From contig NC_134035.1 in assembly GCF_964204645.1 (NCBI RefSeq), forward strand, positions 10,292,501 through 10,356,500: DNA of 64,000 bases. The letters run 5' to 3'. Numbering within the stretch: the stretch's first letter is position 1; every line of letters starts with the position of its first letter. The notes below the pieces were generated by a model. It saw nothing but the letters and a program-made list of their open reading frames with translations, searched no databases and was not told where the DNA came from. Of this stretch, positions 26,101 through 37,184 are shown in pieces. Both the position numbers and the translations under genes were made by a program. Origin of the DNA: Tubulanus polymorphus. Taxonomy: Eukaryota; Nemertea; Palaeonemertea; Tubulaniformes; Tubulanidae.

Positions 26101-29100
26101 GATAGAATGAGTTACATACATAACAACACCTTGAATAATATACATGGCTCACATTTTCAGTCTTTAGATTGGAACGCCACTTTCTTGAACCTTGTGTTAG
26201 GTAAGATTAACCTAAGGTTCATCTCAAATATTACTCAATGCAACAGCGATATTCAAGTTGAAATTAGCCAAATGAACTAATGTCAGGTTTTCATTAGCCA
26301 ATTATTCTATTAGAGTAAAATAAAGGCCGAAATGGACTGAAAAACCAATTCCGAAATCCACATGTAAACTACGTGTATAATGTCGACAGGTATCGACGTC
26401 TTACCTTGATTCGAATTTTTCAAATGCTGCGTATAAATAAAGCGGCAAATAAGGTAATTGTCGATCGAACGACGTCTCAGACATATAATGAACATCGAAG
26501 GCATTTATTTCAGGATACAATTCGACACATAGTTTAACTGCTTTATCCATGTTCGTTTGAAAATAACTGTGAAGAAAATACAGCAACGAATATCATCAGA
26601 TTTTTATGATCAGACGAACTAATAAATTACCAGGGGCCCAGTTACACAGTCATGATTCAAATCTTGAGACTGATTTTGTTGTTAGATTGGCTATAGAACC
26701 AAAGTGAACTTAGACTGGTCTTAAGTTTGTTATTTTGGCTATAGCGCCAAAGTGAACTAAGACTAGTCTTAAGTTGGCTACAGACTCAAAATGGATTTTG
26801 GTGCGGTCATTCTAAGCATGACTATGCAACTGGTTCCAGGGCATTCGTGTTCAATCTTTGACAACTACGGGTATCCATTGTCCAGAGTAAAATACACCAA
26901 ATATTCTTGGTTAAAGCATTCTCTACATAATCACATTATATTTGTGTAATATTCAATTTGAAACAATAGAGATATTCACCTTTTCATACACGCGAGTATA
27001 GCCGGGTGTTTTCTTAGCTGTTTAATGAATGTCAAACCAAATGTTTCATCAGCGGGCCATGCCTCCAGAATTTTACACGTATTCTGCATTTCACGCGCGT
27101 GTCTCTCTAAAAACAGAATCATCAAAGCCAAAATACAATCGAAACCAATAATCACCTGCACCTGGTTTCTTAGACTGGGTATCAAAGTTACCAATACGGG
27201 TAAATTGGGTGAAAATTGATAAACTATGGCAATAACTGAAGAATAATTTCAAAATGTTCCTGGGGAACATTTTGCCTCCATATCTACAAAACCTGGCCCA
27301 GGTATCAAATTATTTGCAATTTGTGAATGTGAAATTTGGTTCAAATCATTGCGTACCCGCTAAACACTGCACAAATGCGTTCCACGATTGTTTTCGATTG
27401 TCCAAACTGCAATGGCTGAATACTTTGTGAACTTTGTACGGATCGAGCAGGAAATAATAACAGCGAATGAACGTGCCGATTTCAGAGTCTTCGTCATAAG
27501 TTTTGTCTAACGTTTTGCTATCGGTACTTTTTAATTGAGGAAAATCCTGTATTTCACCGGACTCTGAATGCTTTGTACGTATCGACGGAATACTGGTTAC
27601 TCTTGGCTCTTGAAGCTTTGCCTTTGATTCTACAACTTGTCGGTTTTCGTTTACACACGAATCCCTGTTATCAGTTTCAGTAGTCTGCAAGGCATCAATT
27701 GGTGCAGTGCGGACTGGTGGGATGTCAACTGGCAGGGCATTGACTAGTGGAGCCTTGATGAGTTGGGCATTGGCTGGTGGGCTATCAACTGGTTGAGCAA
27801 TGACTGGTGGGGCCTTGATGGGTGTAGACTTAACTAGTGTGGTGTCAACTAGTGTGGAGTCAACTAGTGGGGCATCGACTAGTGGGGCATCGACTAGTGG
27901 GGCATCAACTGGTGGGGCATCAACTAGTGGGGTGTCGACTACATGGGCTTTGACTGGTGGAGCCTTGACTAGTGCAGTGTTGACTGGTGGGGCTTCGACT
28001 GGTAGAGAGTCAACTTTTGGGCTATTGACTGGTGATGCATTTTCATCACTTATCTCATGATTTTTCAAATCAGTCGTGTTCGTTTTCACGCCGCAACACG
28101 TGCACGCGCAATTCGCGAAAACATCGGCGAATTTCCGTCGATTGAACAACTGACTGGCCGCGTTCCCGTGTACACCGACTGAAAAACACAACTCGGCCAA
28201 AAACCGACAATCCGCCAATAAACCCTCGTCCATCTGAAACGGATCGACGAGATATCGTATCTTCTCAGCGTCGAATCGTTCTTCTATTACACGTTTACGA
28301 TGGCAACAAATACAGATAGAATTATTATCATCATCATCGTCACCGTTTGATTGGACTAGATTTTCATCGGGTTTTAAGTCATTCATCGATGGTAATTCAC
28401 TCGTCGCTCCAGTTGTTACGTTTTTCTGACTAGATAATTCATCACTAGATTCTAAATCACACTTGTCATTACCGCTATAGACATTGTTTGAATCGCGCGA
28501 TTCACTCGGGTTCGTTTTTTCATCGATTTCCATCTCATTTTGATTATCGTTTCTGACCGATTTGCCACCGACTGACGGTTGTTTCCCTCGTCGTGCCGTT
28601 AAGACGAGCACAGCCTCCTGTAGGAGCTGCTCTAGTCGATCCTCGTGATATCGATGCAGCGTTTTATGCAGCTCGGCGACCCACTCTTCCAAAATACGGC
28701 GTAGAAGAGCGGCGTCTAAAACCACCTTGTGGTTTCTCAATTTTGACCTTTATGAGAAGATTATTCAAACATACATATTATGTACTAATGAGAGAGAAAA
28801 CCCACAATATAAATCTAAACAAATGCTATTGTTTTTTTCTTGAAAGAAAAAAAATTAATTGAAAAAAAAAAATTCAAGAACATTTCCACCTGAACTTAAG
28901 GAAAAAAAATAGCAGTTGTTTAAATTGATGTTGAGGGTTTTCACTCAATAATATTCATCAAGAATGGATATGATATAGTATCAACTATTCACAAACATAT
29001 AGGCCTAAATCATTGTTTTATAGACTGAAAAGAGAACTTCAAAAATGAAAAGGTCATTACTCACCGAGTAGATGAGGTCGATAGTTTCAAGGAATTTAAA

Positions 29101-32100
29101 TAGGTCTGTTGTTCATATTGCTGATTATGAGAGCTGGAAGTTGAAGCAATACTGGCACTGCGATGTTTCTACAATATGACACGACATGAAATCCTTGTAC
29201 TAAGATGCAGATATTTATCTGCAGCCTGGACCCACCCCCTTAAGACCTTAAGAATGATGTCCAAAACTTTCTTCCTGTTTTCGATCATTGCAGGCTCCCA
29301 AGAACTTCACAAAAAATGAATTAACAAGTGAACTACAACCAGATATCAGCGTACTAAGTATTTTCCCTGAACTTATTTCCTTCGACCTGCCCAACACTAC
29401 ACAAGGCATAGTGATAAGTTTTCAGGTTTCTTTATCCTGGTTAATGGGATAGAGGCCAGGGGGGAACCTCTCTGCATGCAAGAAACTCTGCAACCACTGG
29501 GATTTGAACCCATGAACCCTGGATTGATGAGGGACGAGTGGCTTAAACCACTCAGCCACTTCACCTCTCTTTTTCCTTGCCTCTGTAGCACTCACCTTAA
29601 ACTGACCATCCTGATAAACCATGATATGAGTTTGAGCTCCGAACACGTCTGCTTTCAGAACATCGACGACCGGATCAAACGTTTTTTTCACCCGATCCAA
29701 CAATCGTTCCGTTTGTTGCTTCGCTTTCGACATCACTTTCATCGTAGTTTTCTTCGTAACGACTGACATGGGCGCCACCTGCTGAGCATCCGCTAGATTA
29801 ATAATTCTGTTTGTTGCGATCGCGGCTGGTTGAGGTTCAGCGATGGGTGGAGGTGTGACTGAGCGCCTATGTTCAATTATCGCTGCAGGTTTAGAATTCA
29901 GTATTTTCCCGGATGTGACTGGCATGAATTCGGCCGATGGTTTCGTAGCGATACTCGCCGACGTGGTGCGTCCACGCAGATGAGCTTCAGATAGAAAAAA
30001 AAAAAACCAAAATCATGTCATATAATTTCATGTACTTTTCAGGGATCATGGTCCTCCATATGCTGAGATTTTAGAGAGACTGCCTTCATTCATTCCTTTG
30101 TGCAGAGCATTGTGATTGCTGAAATACCAAATCTTTTGGTTTCGCCAAAAACATAGAAAATCGCGCTTAATCTTAGTACAATCTGCAATTGTTCATGTGA
30201 ATGAATATCATCTAGAGCAGCTTCGATTCAAAATATGCCAAACAGAAATAAGCCATTGTGAGCGCTAGTCTAAATTCATTTAAACCGATGTTGGTAGCTG
30301 GAAAGAATGTGCGAAAAAAAAAAAAAATCTAGTGACTCACCGGGTGCTGTTTTCGGCACGCCTAATTCCACGACTTTCGGCGGTTTCTTCGTTTTCTTCT
30401 TGCGCGTTTTTGTTTGATTAACATTGTTGTCACTAGGTGGCGCCGCTGACGAAGATGAATCATGAACGCCGCCCGACTGATCGATGAGCAAACCGTTCAA
30501 ACTGGAATACGAATTATTACGCGAGATTCCTCGCACTGATTCGGGGATGTCGGCGTTGTCGACGGCGTCCGATAAAACCAAACTCGTAAAACTATCGTTC
30601 GACGTCGCGCGTTTCATCGACGGGCTTCGACTCCCGGATGGAGCGATCACGATCGACGCCTTGCTTTCGACGTCGATGAAATTCGGACGTTTAACGGAGC
30701 CGGGAACTTCGAACGTGGCGCGAGTTTCCGCGATATTATCCGTGAAATCTATAGGTTTCTCGGTCGATCGAATTTTGACGGCGATTTCGTTTGAATTAAT
30801 CATATTTTCTATAATATGTTCATCGTTAAGATCGATCTCGTTGAACTCTTCACTCATAACGGCCGAATGAGCGGGTGTTATAACTACACTTATATCGTTT
30901 CCGATATTCTCTAAATCATTTTCTTCTAGATTCGGTTCGAGCTCCGCGAGCGACTCGTGATGATCGGAATTCATAAACGGCAAATCGAGATCGTTCACTT
31001 TGTTGTTCACTTTGTACATTCCGTTCTCCAGCGGTATCGGACTACCGTTGTTATTTTCGAAGTCCGACTCCGGGTCGGGCGTCTCGAGTTTCAACAGAAT
31101 CAACTCTAACTGTTCTAACTCGTCGGCGCGATGCGGCATGCGCGATATTTCGTATTTGACGCGGTCGATCGCGTCGTACGGAATCGTTCGCCTCGCCGAC
31201 GCGGGAATCACGACCGATTGGAATCGTCGTAACAACGCGGCGCTCAACGACCAGTATTCGGCTCGGATGAGTTTAATGATGCATCGTTCGATCGGTTCGA
31301 ACGACAGACGACTGACGCGACAATCACCGTGAAGAATATACAGGTCGTTCGCGAATGTAACCGCGCTTAGAATATCTAAAACATTTAATGAATTGTTACG
31401 TATAAATTTAATATATTTCACGTGATTTGAGAATGGGAGAATGACGCCATCGTCATAGGACGTATCGCAAATAAAGCTCAGTCGTAACATCGCCCGAAAT
31501 CTATGAGTTAACATTTTTATTTAGTGCCGAAACTCAAAGAAAAGATCCCAGGACTAGCAGAGAAACAATAAGGAATATTACCATTATCGGATTAGGGTTC
31601 TTCCCCCAGTGGCTGAGCTCACAGAGCCACACAGTGCATCCCCAGGTGGTGGATCGCAAAGCCAGAAGAGCTGTCACTCATTCATCGGAGCATAGAGAGA
31701 TTCTCACATTACTGTATCATTCATAGGGGCTATTTGATTGTTAGAAGTATGTACCTATGCTTCAAGGGGCTGGGGAAAATTGACCAATTCTCCAAAAGGT
31801 TGTGTAATGTCAAAATTGTGTACAGGGGTGAAGTAAACGTATTTTATGAACAGCACATAAAGGGTTTTGTGACAAAAGTTAGATAAAAGGATATCGGGGA
31901 CTGGCCAGAGGTCGGAGAGAAATGGTCATGAGTGACCAGCCAAAATATCTAGCATCTAACTTTTGTTCATCATTATTCAATTAGGTAAAATGAAGAATTA
32001 ATGAATTTACCTTGGACTTCATCTGTCCAGAACAACACCGATGGTATAATAGGATCGATAATGTACACAGCGTTTTGCGATTGAGTCATCAAGAACTTTT

Positions 32101-35100
32101 TGCTGGAAGATATGAACGTTTTTCTAGAATATACAGAGAATAACTTAGTTACGGTGGTTCACTTTTCGTAGAGAGTCCAATGAACGATAAACCCACAAAA
32201 ATAACAAATTCATTTCCAAAAATGAAATAATCCAACGCGATTGATTTCACTAATTCAATTCAGCCTCATCAGGTATACCGTAACTAAATAGAATAACAAT
32301 GTAGAGAAGGGCACATAAGCCCACAGAAATAAAGTACTATTTAGAGAATGAATACAAGATTTACACAGATCAATAGGTGTAACAGTAAAGCATCTATAAT
32401 ATATTGAGGGTATAAGAGGTACCAATAGCAAAAAGATGCGAGTTAAGTTTAGGTTGGCATTATTCAACGAATCAGCAAAATCAATCATGTTGGATTAAAT
32501 TATTTTTCAAAATGAATTTTGTTTTTGTTGTGGTTTTTTGTTGGTAGAGATGTACGTAAACATGAAAATTACCATATTTTCTGGATATGTTGAAAGTTGA
32601 CGATTTTTGGCGCATGTTCTGTGCCGAGACAGGTAAAATCAACAGTACCGCTTCTACAAAATATATACATCCAATAAAGCATCACTTCAGCAGCTCAGAT
32701 TTGATTCGCGAATCTATAAAAAAACTCATACCTCGGTTTGAGAACCGTCATCGGTGCGATGGCGAGAAGTTCTTTGAAAGCATGAGTGCAGCGAACAGCA
32801 CCGTCGAATCCAGCTTCCCACATGCGCGACTTAGGCCGAGCGCAATAGATAACCGGATCTGAAGTGGCTGACTTGTGGTAAAATACGGCCCCGAACTGTC
32901 CATCACTATAATACCGTAGATAATACATTTCATGAAAGTTACTTATTTGTATAACGATAACCACACTCAAGCGCGGTGAACAGATAATAAGATAAAAACC
33001 CACTATCTACAGATGAAAAACGTCGTGTCTTATATATATTTTAGATTGAATAAATAAATTCTTGTTTTTAAATTCTTTTAATCTGTAGATAGTGGGTTTT
33101 TATCTTATTACTTATTTGTAGTGCTGGTAATTGATTTCTGATTAAAAATATCTCGAGTCCTGAACAATCAGAAATTGAAAGAATGGTGATATAATATAGA
33201 ATGTGTGCGGAATGGGTACAGGCCGCAGTATTGATACCCGTATAAAGGAGTCATTGATTTACCGAAGTTGTCGACCGATTTGATGAAATACTCTCTTCTG
33301 CGTTTCACATATATAACACCGGGTCACCGTCGACACGAGTAACGATCCCTTACACGAGCTCAACTGGACGATACCACTTTCTAAAGACAAAATTACCTCA
33401 AACGGTACCTGAAAACATTTCAGTCAGTGTTGGTATCTTTTACAACGATTCGTTCATTTCTACTTTATCCTTCGAGTCAATGGTAACCCAAGGGACACAG
33501 TGTCGTGATAGGAAGGATTTAAGGATCGGGCATCTTACGAATGCAATTTTGATCATGTTTTAAGGACTAATGCATCATTGGAAACTAATTCCGAATGAAC
33601 AATTATGAAGCAAAACTATGTATAGAGTGTTAGTGTTTTGACTCAATTACACGAGCCACTTTCAGAACTGTCATTGAAGATGGCTCAAAGAATTGAATCG
33701 AAACGTCACTTCTTAGTTTTTCTCAACAATTGTCCGATTTTACTTGAATTGAATGATAGACAATCACTTGTTCATGGAAACTGCGCTAGATAATCTTCAG
33801 GATCGATATGGTTAAACACCTACCAGTAGATAGTCCTTCTTTGATAAAGGAACGTTGATAACCGACACAAAACCAGCGTCATCACCGATGAATACCTGCG
33901 TGCCAGTGGCTAACCATTCAATCGAAGTTACGGAACGTTTCTCGTGTAGATTACTAATTCGTACTGTTTGACATCGACCTTTTTCTACGTTCAGCTCAAC
34001 AACGCATACATGACCGAGCCTGCAATACAATATCAATAGATTGAAATCTTTACTTTTGCTACAAATAATGTTGAGAGTGATAGGGTAATATGATACAACA
34101 AACCATAGGCGACAATGATTCTCGGGCTCAGGCTTGAACTATTAACCATGCGTTAGTTCCCATTGCATTTTGGATATGTTGTTTCTAGGGCCAATAGCTT
34201 AATTTTGTCAGGAAAATTTCTTTAATTTCGACCCTGTTCCTGCTGAACAGAGTTTTTAGTGCCTAGTTCTGCCACTAAATGGTGCATTGGGCACATTCTT
34301 TCTTTACGCTGTACAACTAGACCCCATACTAACCAAATTTCATCAACATCGACCCACTATCAACGAAGCTTAGTAGCTGAAAGTCAGACATGCATACAGA
34401 CACACACATACAGATAGACAGACAGAGAATAAGGGAATGAAGCCCGAGAACCAATATATTAGACCTTAACTATTCGAATGCAGATATGGGAGGAAAAATC
34501 ATGGATCCACTGCTCACAACTGTTGAGCTGGATCCTGATTTTTTTGGCAATTCAAATCTACGCACGTATATCAATTCATTATAAATATGAGTCATGAAGA
34601 GACTTACCCAGTCGCGTACGCTAAATAATTGTCATCGGGTCCAAACTGTAGGAGATGAACAGAACCTTCCTAGAAATAGAAACGAGAGTCAAAAATTATT
34701 TGATGAGAAGGAAATTAATCGAAGGGTTAGGATTCAAAAACTCCATTATATGATGCAGTTACTTTTTTACCAGTTTTAACGTCAAAAAATGTTCAGATTG
34801 ATCCGCAAATTAAAACTAAAATGTATTAAGCTAAGCATTCAAAATTTAGTTCCACTAACTTTTAATTCAATAAGATATCAAGCCATACACTAACAACTAT
34901 CCCAAGATAAAACACTGAATTTGTTCAAGTCCTTCGTTATATCAATGGAAATCACCTAAATGCCATAGGCCTATCTGCGCATCAAACTTCCAAATTTTTT
35001 CTTAGGGGAGGGTCTAGACCCAGGGACCCAGTTCCACAATTGTGAGTTAGAGTTAACTCTGAGTTAAAGAAGTTAGTTCATTTTCAATGAGTTAACTCAG

Positions 35101-36104
35101 AGTCAAATCTTAACTCAGAACTGTGGAACTGGACCCTGATTGTTGCCAACCAGAAACAAACCCACCCCTCATTTTTCTGAACTTGGGTTTAAGCTCAATT
35201 GCGACACAACTGTTTTTCAGTACCTTCTGAGATGGAAGATGTTGTACACATTTCAACGACTCTTTGTTAAATACATAAACTCCGCCAGTACTCGCACCGA
35301 TAGCTACATAGTTCGCAGATACACCAATACCAGTATACTGAAATACATTTAATTCATTTACTATAATATATCAGTAATAACGCTGTATTAACAAAATGTT
35401 AGGCCTACTTTACATATTTGTAGAACTTTTAATTAAGTGTCTACAGTACTAGCACTGGAAGCTTGTTCAAAATGTTGGTAAAATGGTGGCTTTTCACCTT
35501 TTCATCTGCATAAAATTAAGGTTCAGGGTTAGGCAAATTTGCATTGCATTGGGTCGGGTAGCCATAAGGTAAATGGTCCAGCCCAGAGAGCAGCTGTAAA
35601 CAAGTGCACAAGTCAAGTAGGCCTAACAGTTCTGGGTCCAATTCCACAGTTGTGAGTTAAGATTTAACTCTAGAGTTAACTCATTGAAAATGAACTCACA
35701 ACAACTCTAACTCATAACAACTGTAGAACTGGGAACAGTTGCTCAAAAGTTGGTTAAGGATAACCAGTGGATAAATACCATACCATAGTAACAATGAAAT
35801 TTAAATTGTCACGATGTCAACTATCCACTGGCACTGGTATACTCTAGCCAACTTTTGAGCAACTGGCCCCAGGGTCCAAGCTGTTGACCTTGATGGCTCA
35901 GTGGTGCCGTAGAAATCACGAACGAAATACCGGTACCAGCACAGCTGTGGGCACGGTGAACTTTTGAAACAAGTACTCAACATAAAATTGAATTGAATTT
36001 AAGAACCTTACCTTAACTCTAGACGACAGTCGTATTGGAGAAAGAAGCTCTTCTTGAGAATGCCAGTCGATGAAGATGTGGCTGTAGATAGTTGTATCAT
36101 CCAT
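22892..36104 (-). CDS. HPS5: HPS5, BLOC-2 complex subunit
   Basis: Nineteen exons, in gene order: 36104-36012, 35337-35224, 34669-34608, 34019-33824, 33408-33263, 32905-32732, 32653-32573, 32102-32011, 31375-30341, 29984-29596, 29168-29065, 28747-27357, 27106-26980, 26566-26405, 26028-25903, 25027-24819, 24334-23836, 23347-23221, 23113-22892. All phases agree (5349 nt, 1782 aa). Exons 1-9 give the N-terminal beta-propeller. IYCARPKSRMWE and the ERCIIKLI region match HPS5, and YLWKQ near residue 1690 matches the human C-terminus. HPS5 with HPS3 and HPS6 directs cargo to lysosome-related organelles (family knowledge). The protein is longer than human HPS5 (about 1130 aa) because exons 9, 10 and 12 carry acidic and repetitive linkers and exon 19 adds a RING-H2 finger. 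The exon 13 start is the least certain junction. An in-frame upstream ATG at 36134 exists. Confidence 0.92.
25771..25878. mobile_element. palindromic MITE, TCCAGTTCCACAG family, copy 2
   Basis: TGGACCCAGTTCCACAGTT at the left and AACTGTGAAACTGGACCC at the right. In HPS5 intron 15, ending about 25 bp from the exon 15 donor. Confidence 0.75.
26632..26841. mobile_element. CTTAAGT/TTAGATTGGC MITE in HPS5 intron 13
   Basis: GGGGCCCAGTTACACAGTCA at the left, GACTATGCAACTGGTTCCA at the right. An internal TTAGATTGGCTATAGAACC block appears in tandem duplicate. Confidence 0.65.
27690..28040 (-). repeat. 15-bp coding repeat array inside HPS5 exon 12
   Basis: About twenty imperfect 15-bp units encode five-residue steps of the form [LP]-V-[DKN]-[AST]-[PL] on the minus strand. 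The frame is kept throughout, and the antisense plus frame is also open only because the unit length is a multiple of three. The array lies between two Cys-pair segments of exon 12 in a region that is a poorly conserved linker in the family. Confidence 0.8.
29440..29585 (-). mobile_element. tRNA-derived SINE beside HPS5 exon 10
   Basis: Minus-strand A-box TGGCTGAGTGG (29558-29548) and B-box GGTTCAAATCC (29510-29500), with spacing and wording like a class II (Leu/Ser) tRNA head. The body continues to about 29440. It begins within about 30 bases of the exon 10 splice donor. Fragments of the same family occur at 380-665. Confidence 0.7.
31871..31968. mobile_element. short palindromic MITE in HPS5 intron 8
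   Basis: ACAAAAGTTAGAT at the left end is repeated inverted as ATCTAACTTTTGT at the right end, enclosing about 70 bp with no ORF. Confidence 0.55.
32988..33113. mobile_element. foldback MITE, AAACCCACTATCTAC family, deleted copy
   Basis: Ends TAAGATAAAAACCCACTATC and GATAGTGGGTTTTTATCTTA, perfect inverted repeats. The inner GATCTCACCC hairpin tip of the 7432 copy is deleted. In HPS5 intron 5. Confidence 0.75.
34240..34440. repeat. interspersed repeat with GACA-type tail
   Basis: Segment with ACCAAATTTCATCAAC followed by an ACAGACACACA/ACAGATAGACAGACAGA simple tail. The wording resembles the AAGTTTCATCAA part of the 12.05-12.45 kb repeats. It could be the 3' end of a non-LTR element. Intronic. 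Confidence 0.4.
35022..35136. mobile_element. palindromic MITE, TCCAGTTCCACAG family, copy 3
   Basis: GGGACCCAGTTCCACAATTG at the left, CAGAACTGTGGAACTGGACC at the right. The most complete copy, in HPS5 intron 2. Confidence 0.8.
35633..35735. mobile_element. palindromic MITE, TCCAGTTCCACAG family, copy 4
   Basis: GGGTCCAATTCCACAGTTG at the left and CAACTGTAGAACTGGGA at the right, in HPS5 intron 1. Confidence 0.75.
35738..35873. mobile_element. palindromic MITE, GTTGCTCAAAAGTTGG family
   Basis: AGTTGCTCAAAAGTTGGTTA at the left is matched inverted by AGCCAACTTTTGAGCAACT at the right. It abuts the preceding MITE in HPS5 intron 1. Confidence 0.7.
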
Positions 36105-36193
36105 GCTATCTATGACATCGCTTTTATATTTCAATGTATCTCCAAATTCAACTTTCAGTCAACACAAAACTTTTGAAAAACTTTCATCTAGGG

Positions 36194-36250
36194 CAATCTT
36201 AAGACCTGCTGCATATGGCGTCACAAGCCCCGAGGCTTGTCACGCCATAT
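36194..36250. repeat. left terminal inverted repeat of KDZ element
   Basis: The core at 36215-36250 (ATGGCGTCACAAGCCCC... to ...GTCACGCCATAT) matches the reverse complement of 46740-46775 at 35 of 36 positions. An outer 11-bp block CAATCTTAAGA (36194-36204) also matches inverted at 46787-46797, across a 10-11 bp diverged spacer. The core is itself nearly palindromic. An inverted GGGGCCTGACACGCCAT copy of the subterminal motif follows at about 36252-36268. Confidence 0.85.
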
Positions 36251-36584
36251 TGGGGCCTGACACGCCATGTGGTAAACATAAAATGAAAATTGATTCCTAT
36301 GCAGGAGATGAAACGTCGACTATGTCTCGCGGCTTTATTTCCTAAATTGAAATATTGGAGTAGAGATGATTTTTTACGTATGCATGATAAGAACTACCGA
36401 TCACATCACATATATGAAGTTGATTTTGAAATACTGTGTTTTGACCAAACGTTTAGGATAAAAAGATTATTTTTAAAATCAATAAAATAACTTGAGTAAT
36501 GTTTGAATCAAACTTTGTTTATTCGATATGAATTTCTTATTTCATTAGAATCTGATGGGACAGGAAAATACAATTGGATAATAC

Positions 36585-37060
36585 ATGATATATTTACGGA
36601 ATGACTTGTATTGATAGATTGAAAACATTACACTAAAAACAAAAGTTAAAAACTTATATAATATTTCACTGGCATATGAAAAATACAAAAACATAACATA
36701 TTCACAGAACGATTTCTACAAAATTAAGATTTTAACATATTTACGGAATGACTTGTATTGATAGATTGAAAATATCACAATTAAAACACAATTTAAAACG
36801 TATATAATATTTAACTTGCATATGAAAAATACAAAAACATTTACAGAACGATTTCTACACAATCAAGATTTTAACAGGAAAATGCAATAGGATTACAAAA
36901 CATATTTACGGAATGACTTGTATTGATAGATTGAAATTATTACACTTAAAACACAAGTTAAAACTTTTCACTGCCATATGAAGAATAAAAAAATATAACA
37001 TATTAACAGAATGAGTTTTACATAATAAAAATTGATCATTCTTCCTTAGATGTGATGCAT
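36585..37060. repeat. left subterminal tandem repeats of KDZ element
   Basis: Three copies, spaced 147 and 165 bp apart (from about 36592, 36739 and 36904), share ATTTACGGAATGACTTGTAT followed by TGATAGATTGAAA. A fourth is degenerate. Non-coding, between the gene's 3' end and the left TIR. Confidence 0.75.
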
Positions 37061-37184
37061 TGAACGATTTAAACTATCATATATTTCACTGGCATTTTAA
37101 GAATAGGAAAAATATATTTACAGATTAAGAACCACTGGTATAAGATGATAAATAATAGAGTCGACAATGAATTTTGAAGTTTGT

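Noticed and set aside
27800-28060. Plus-strand GASTSGASTS repeat ORF
   Set aside because: Antisense of the 15-bp repeat in HPS5 exon 12.
29440-29585. Possible Leu/Ser tRNA gene on the minus strand
   Set aside because: A and B boxes are present, but the acceptor and anticodon stems do not pair and related fragments occur elsewhere. Called a SINE instead.
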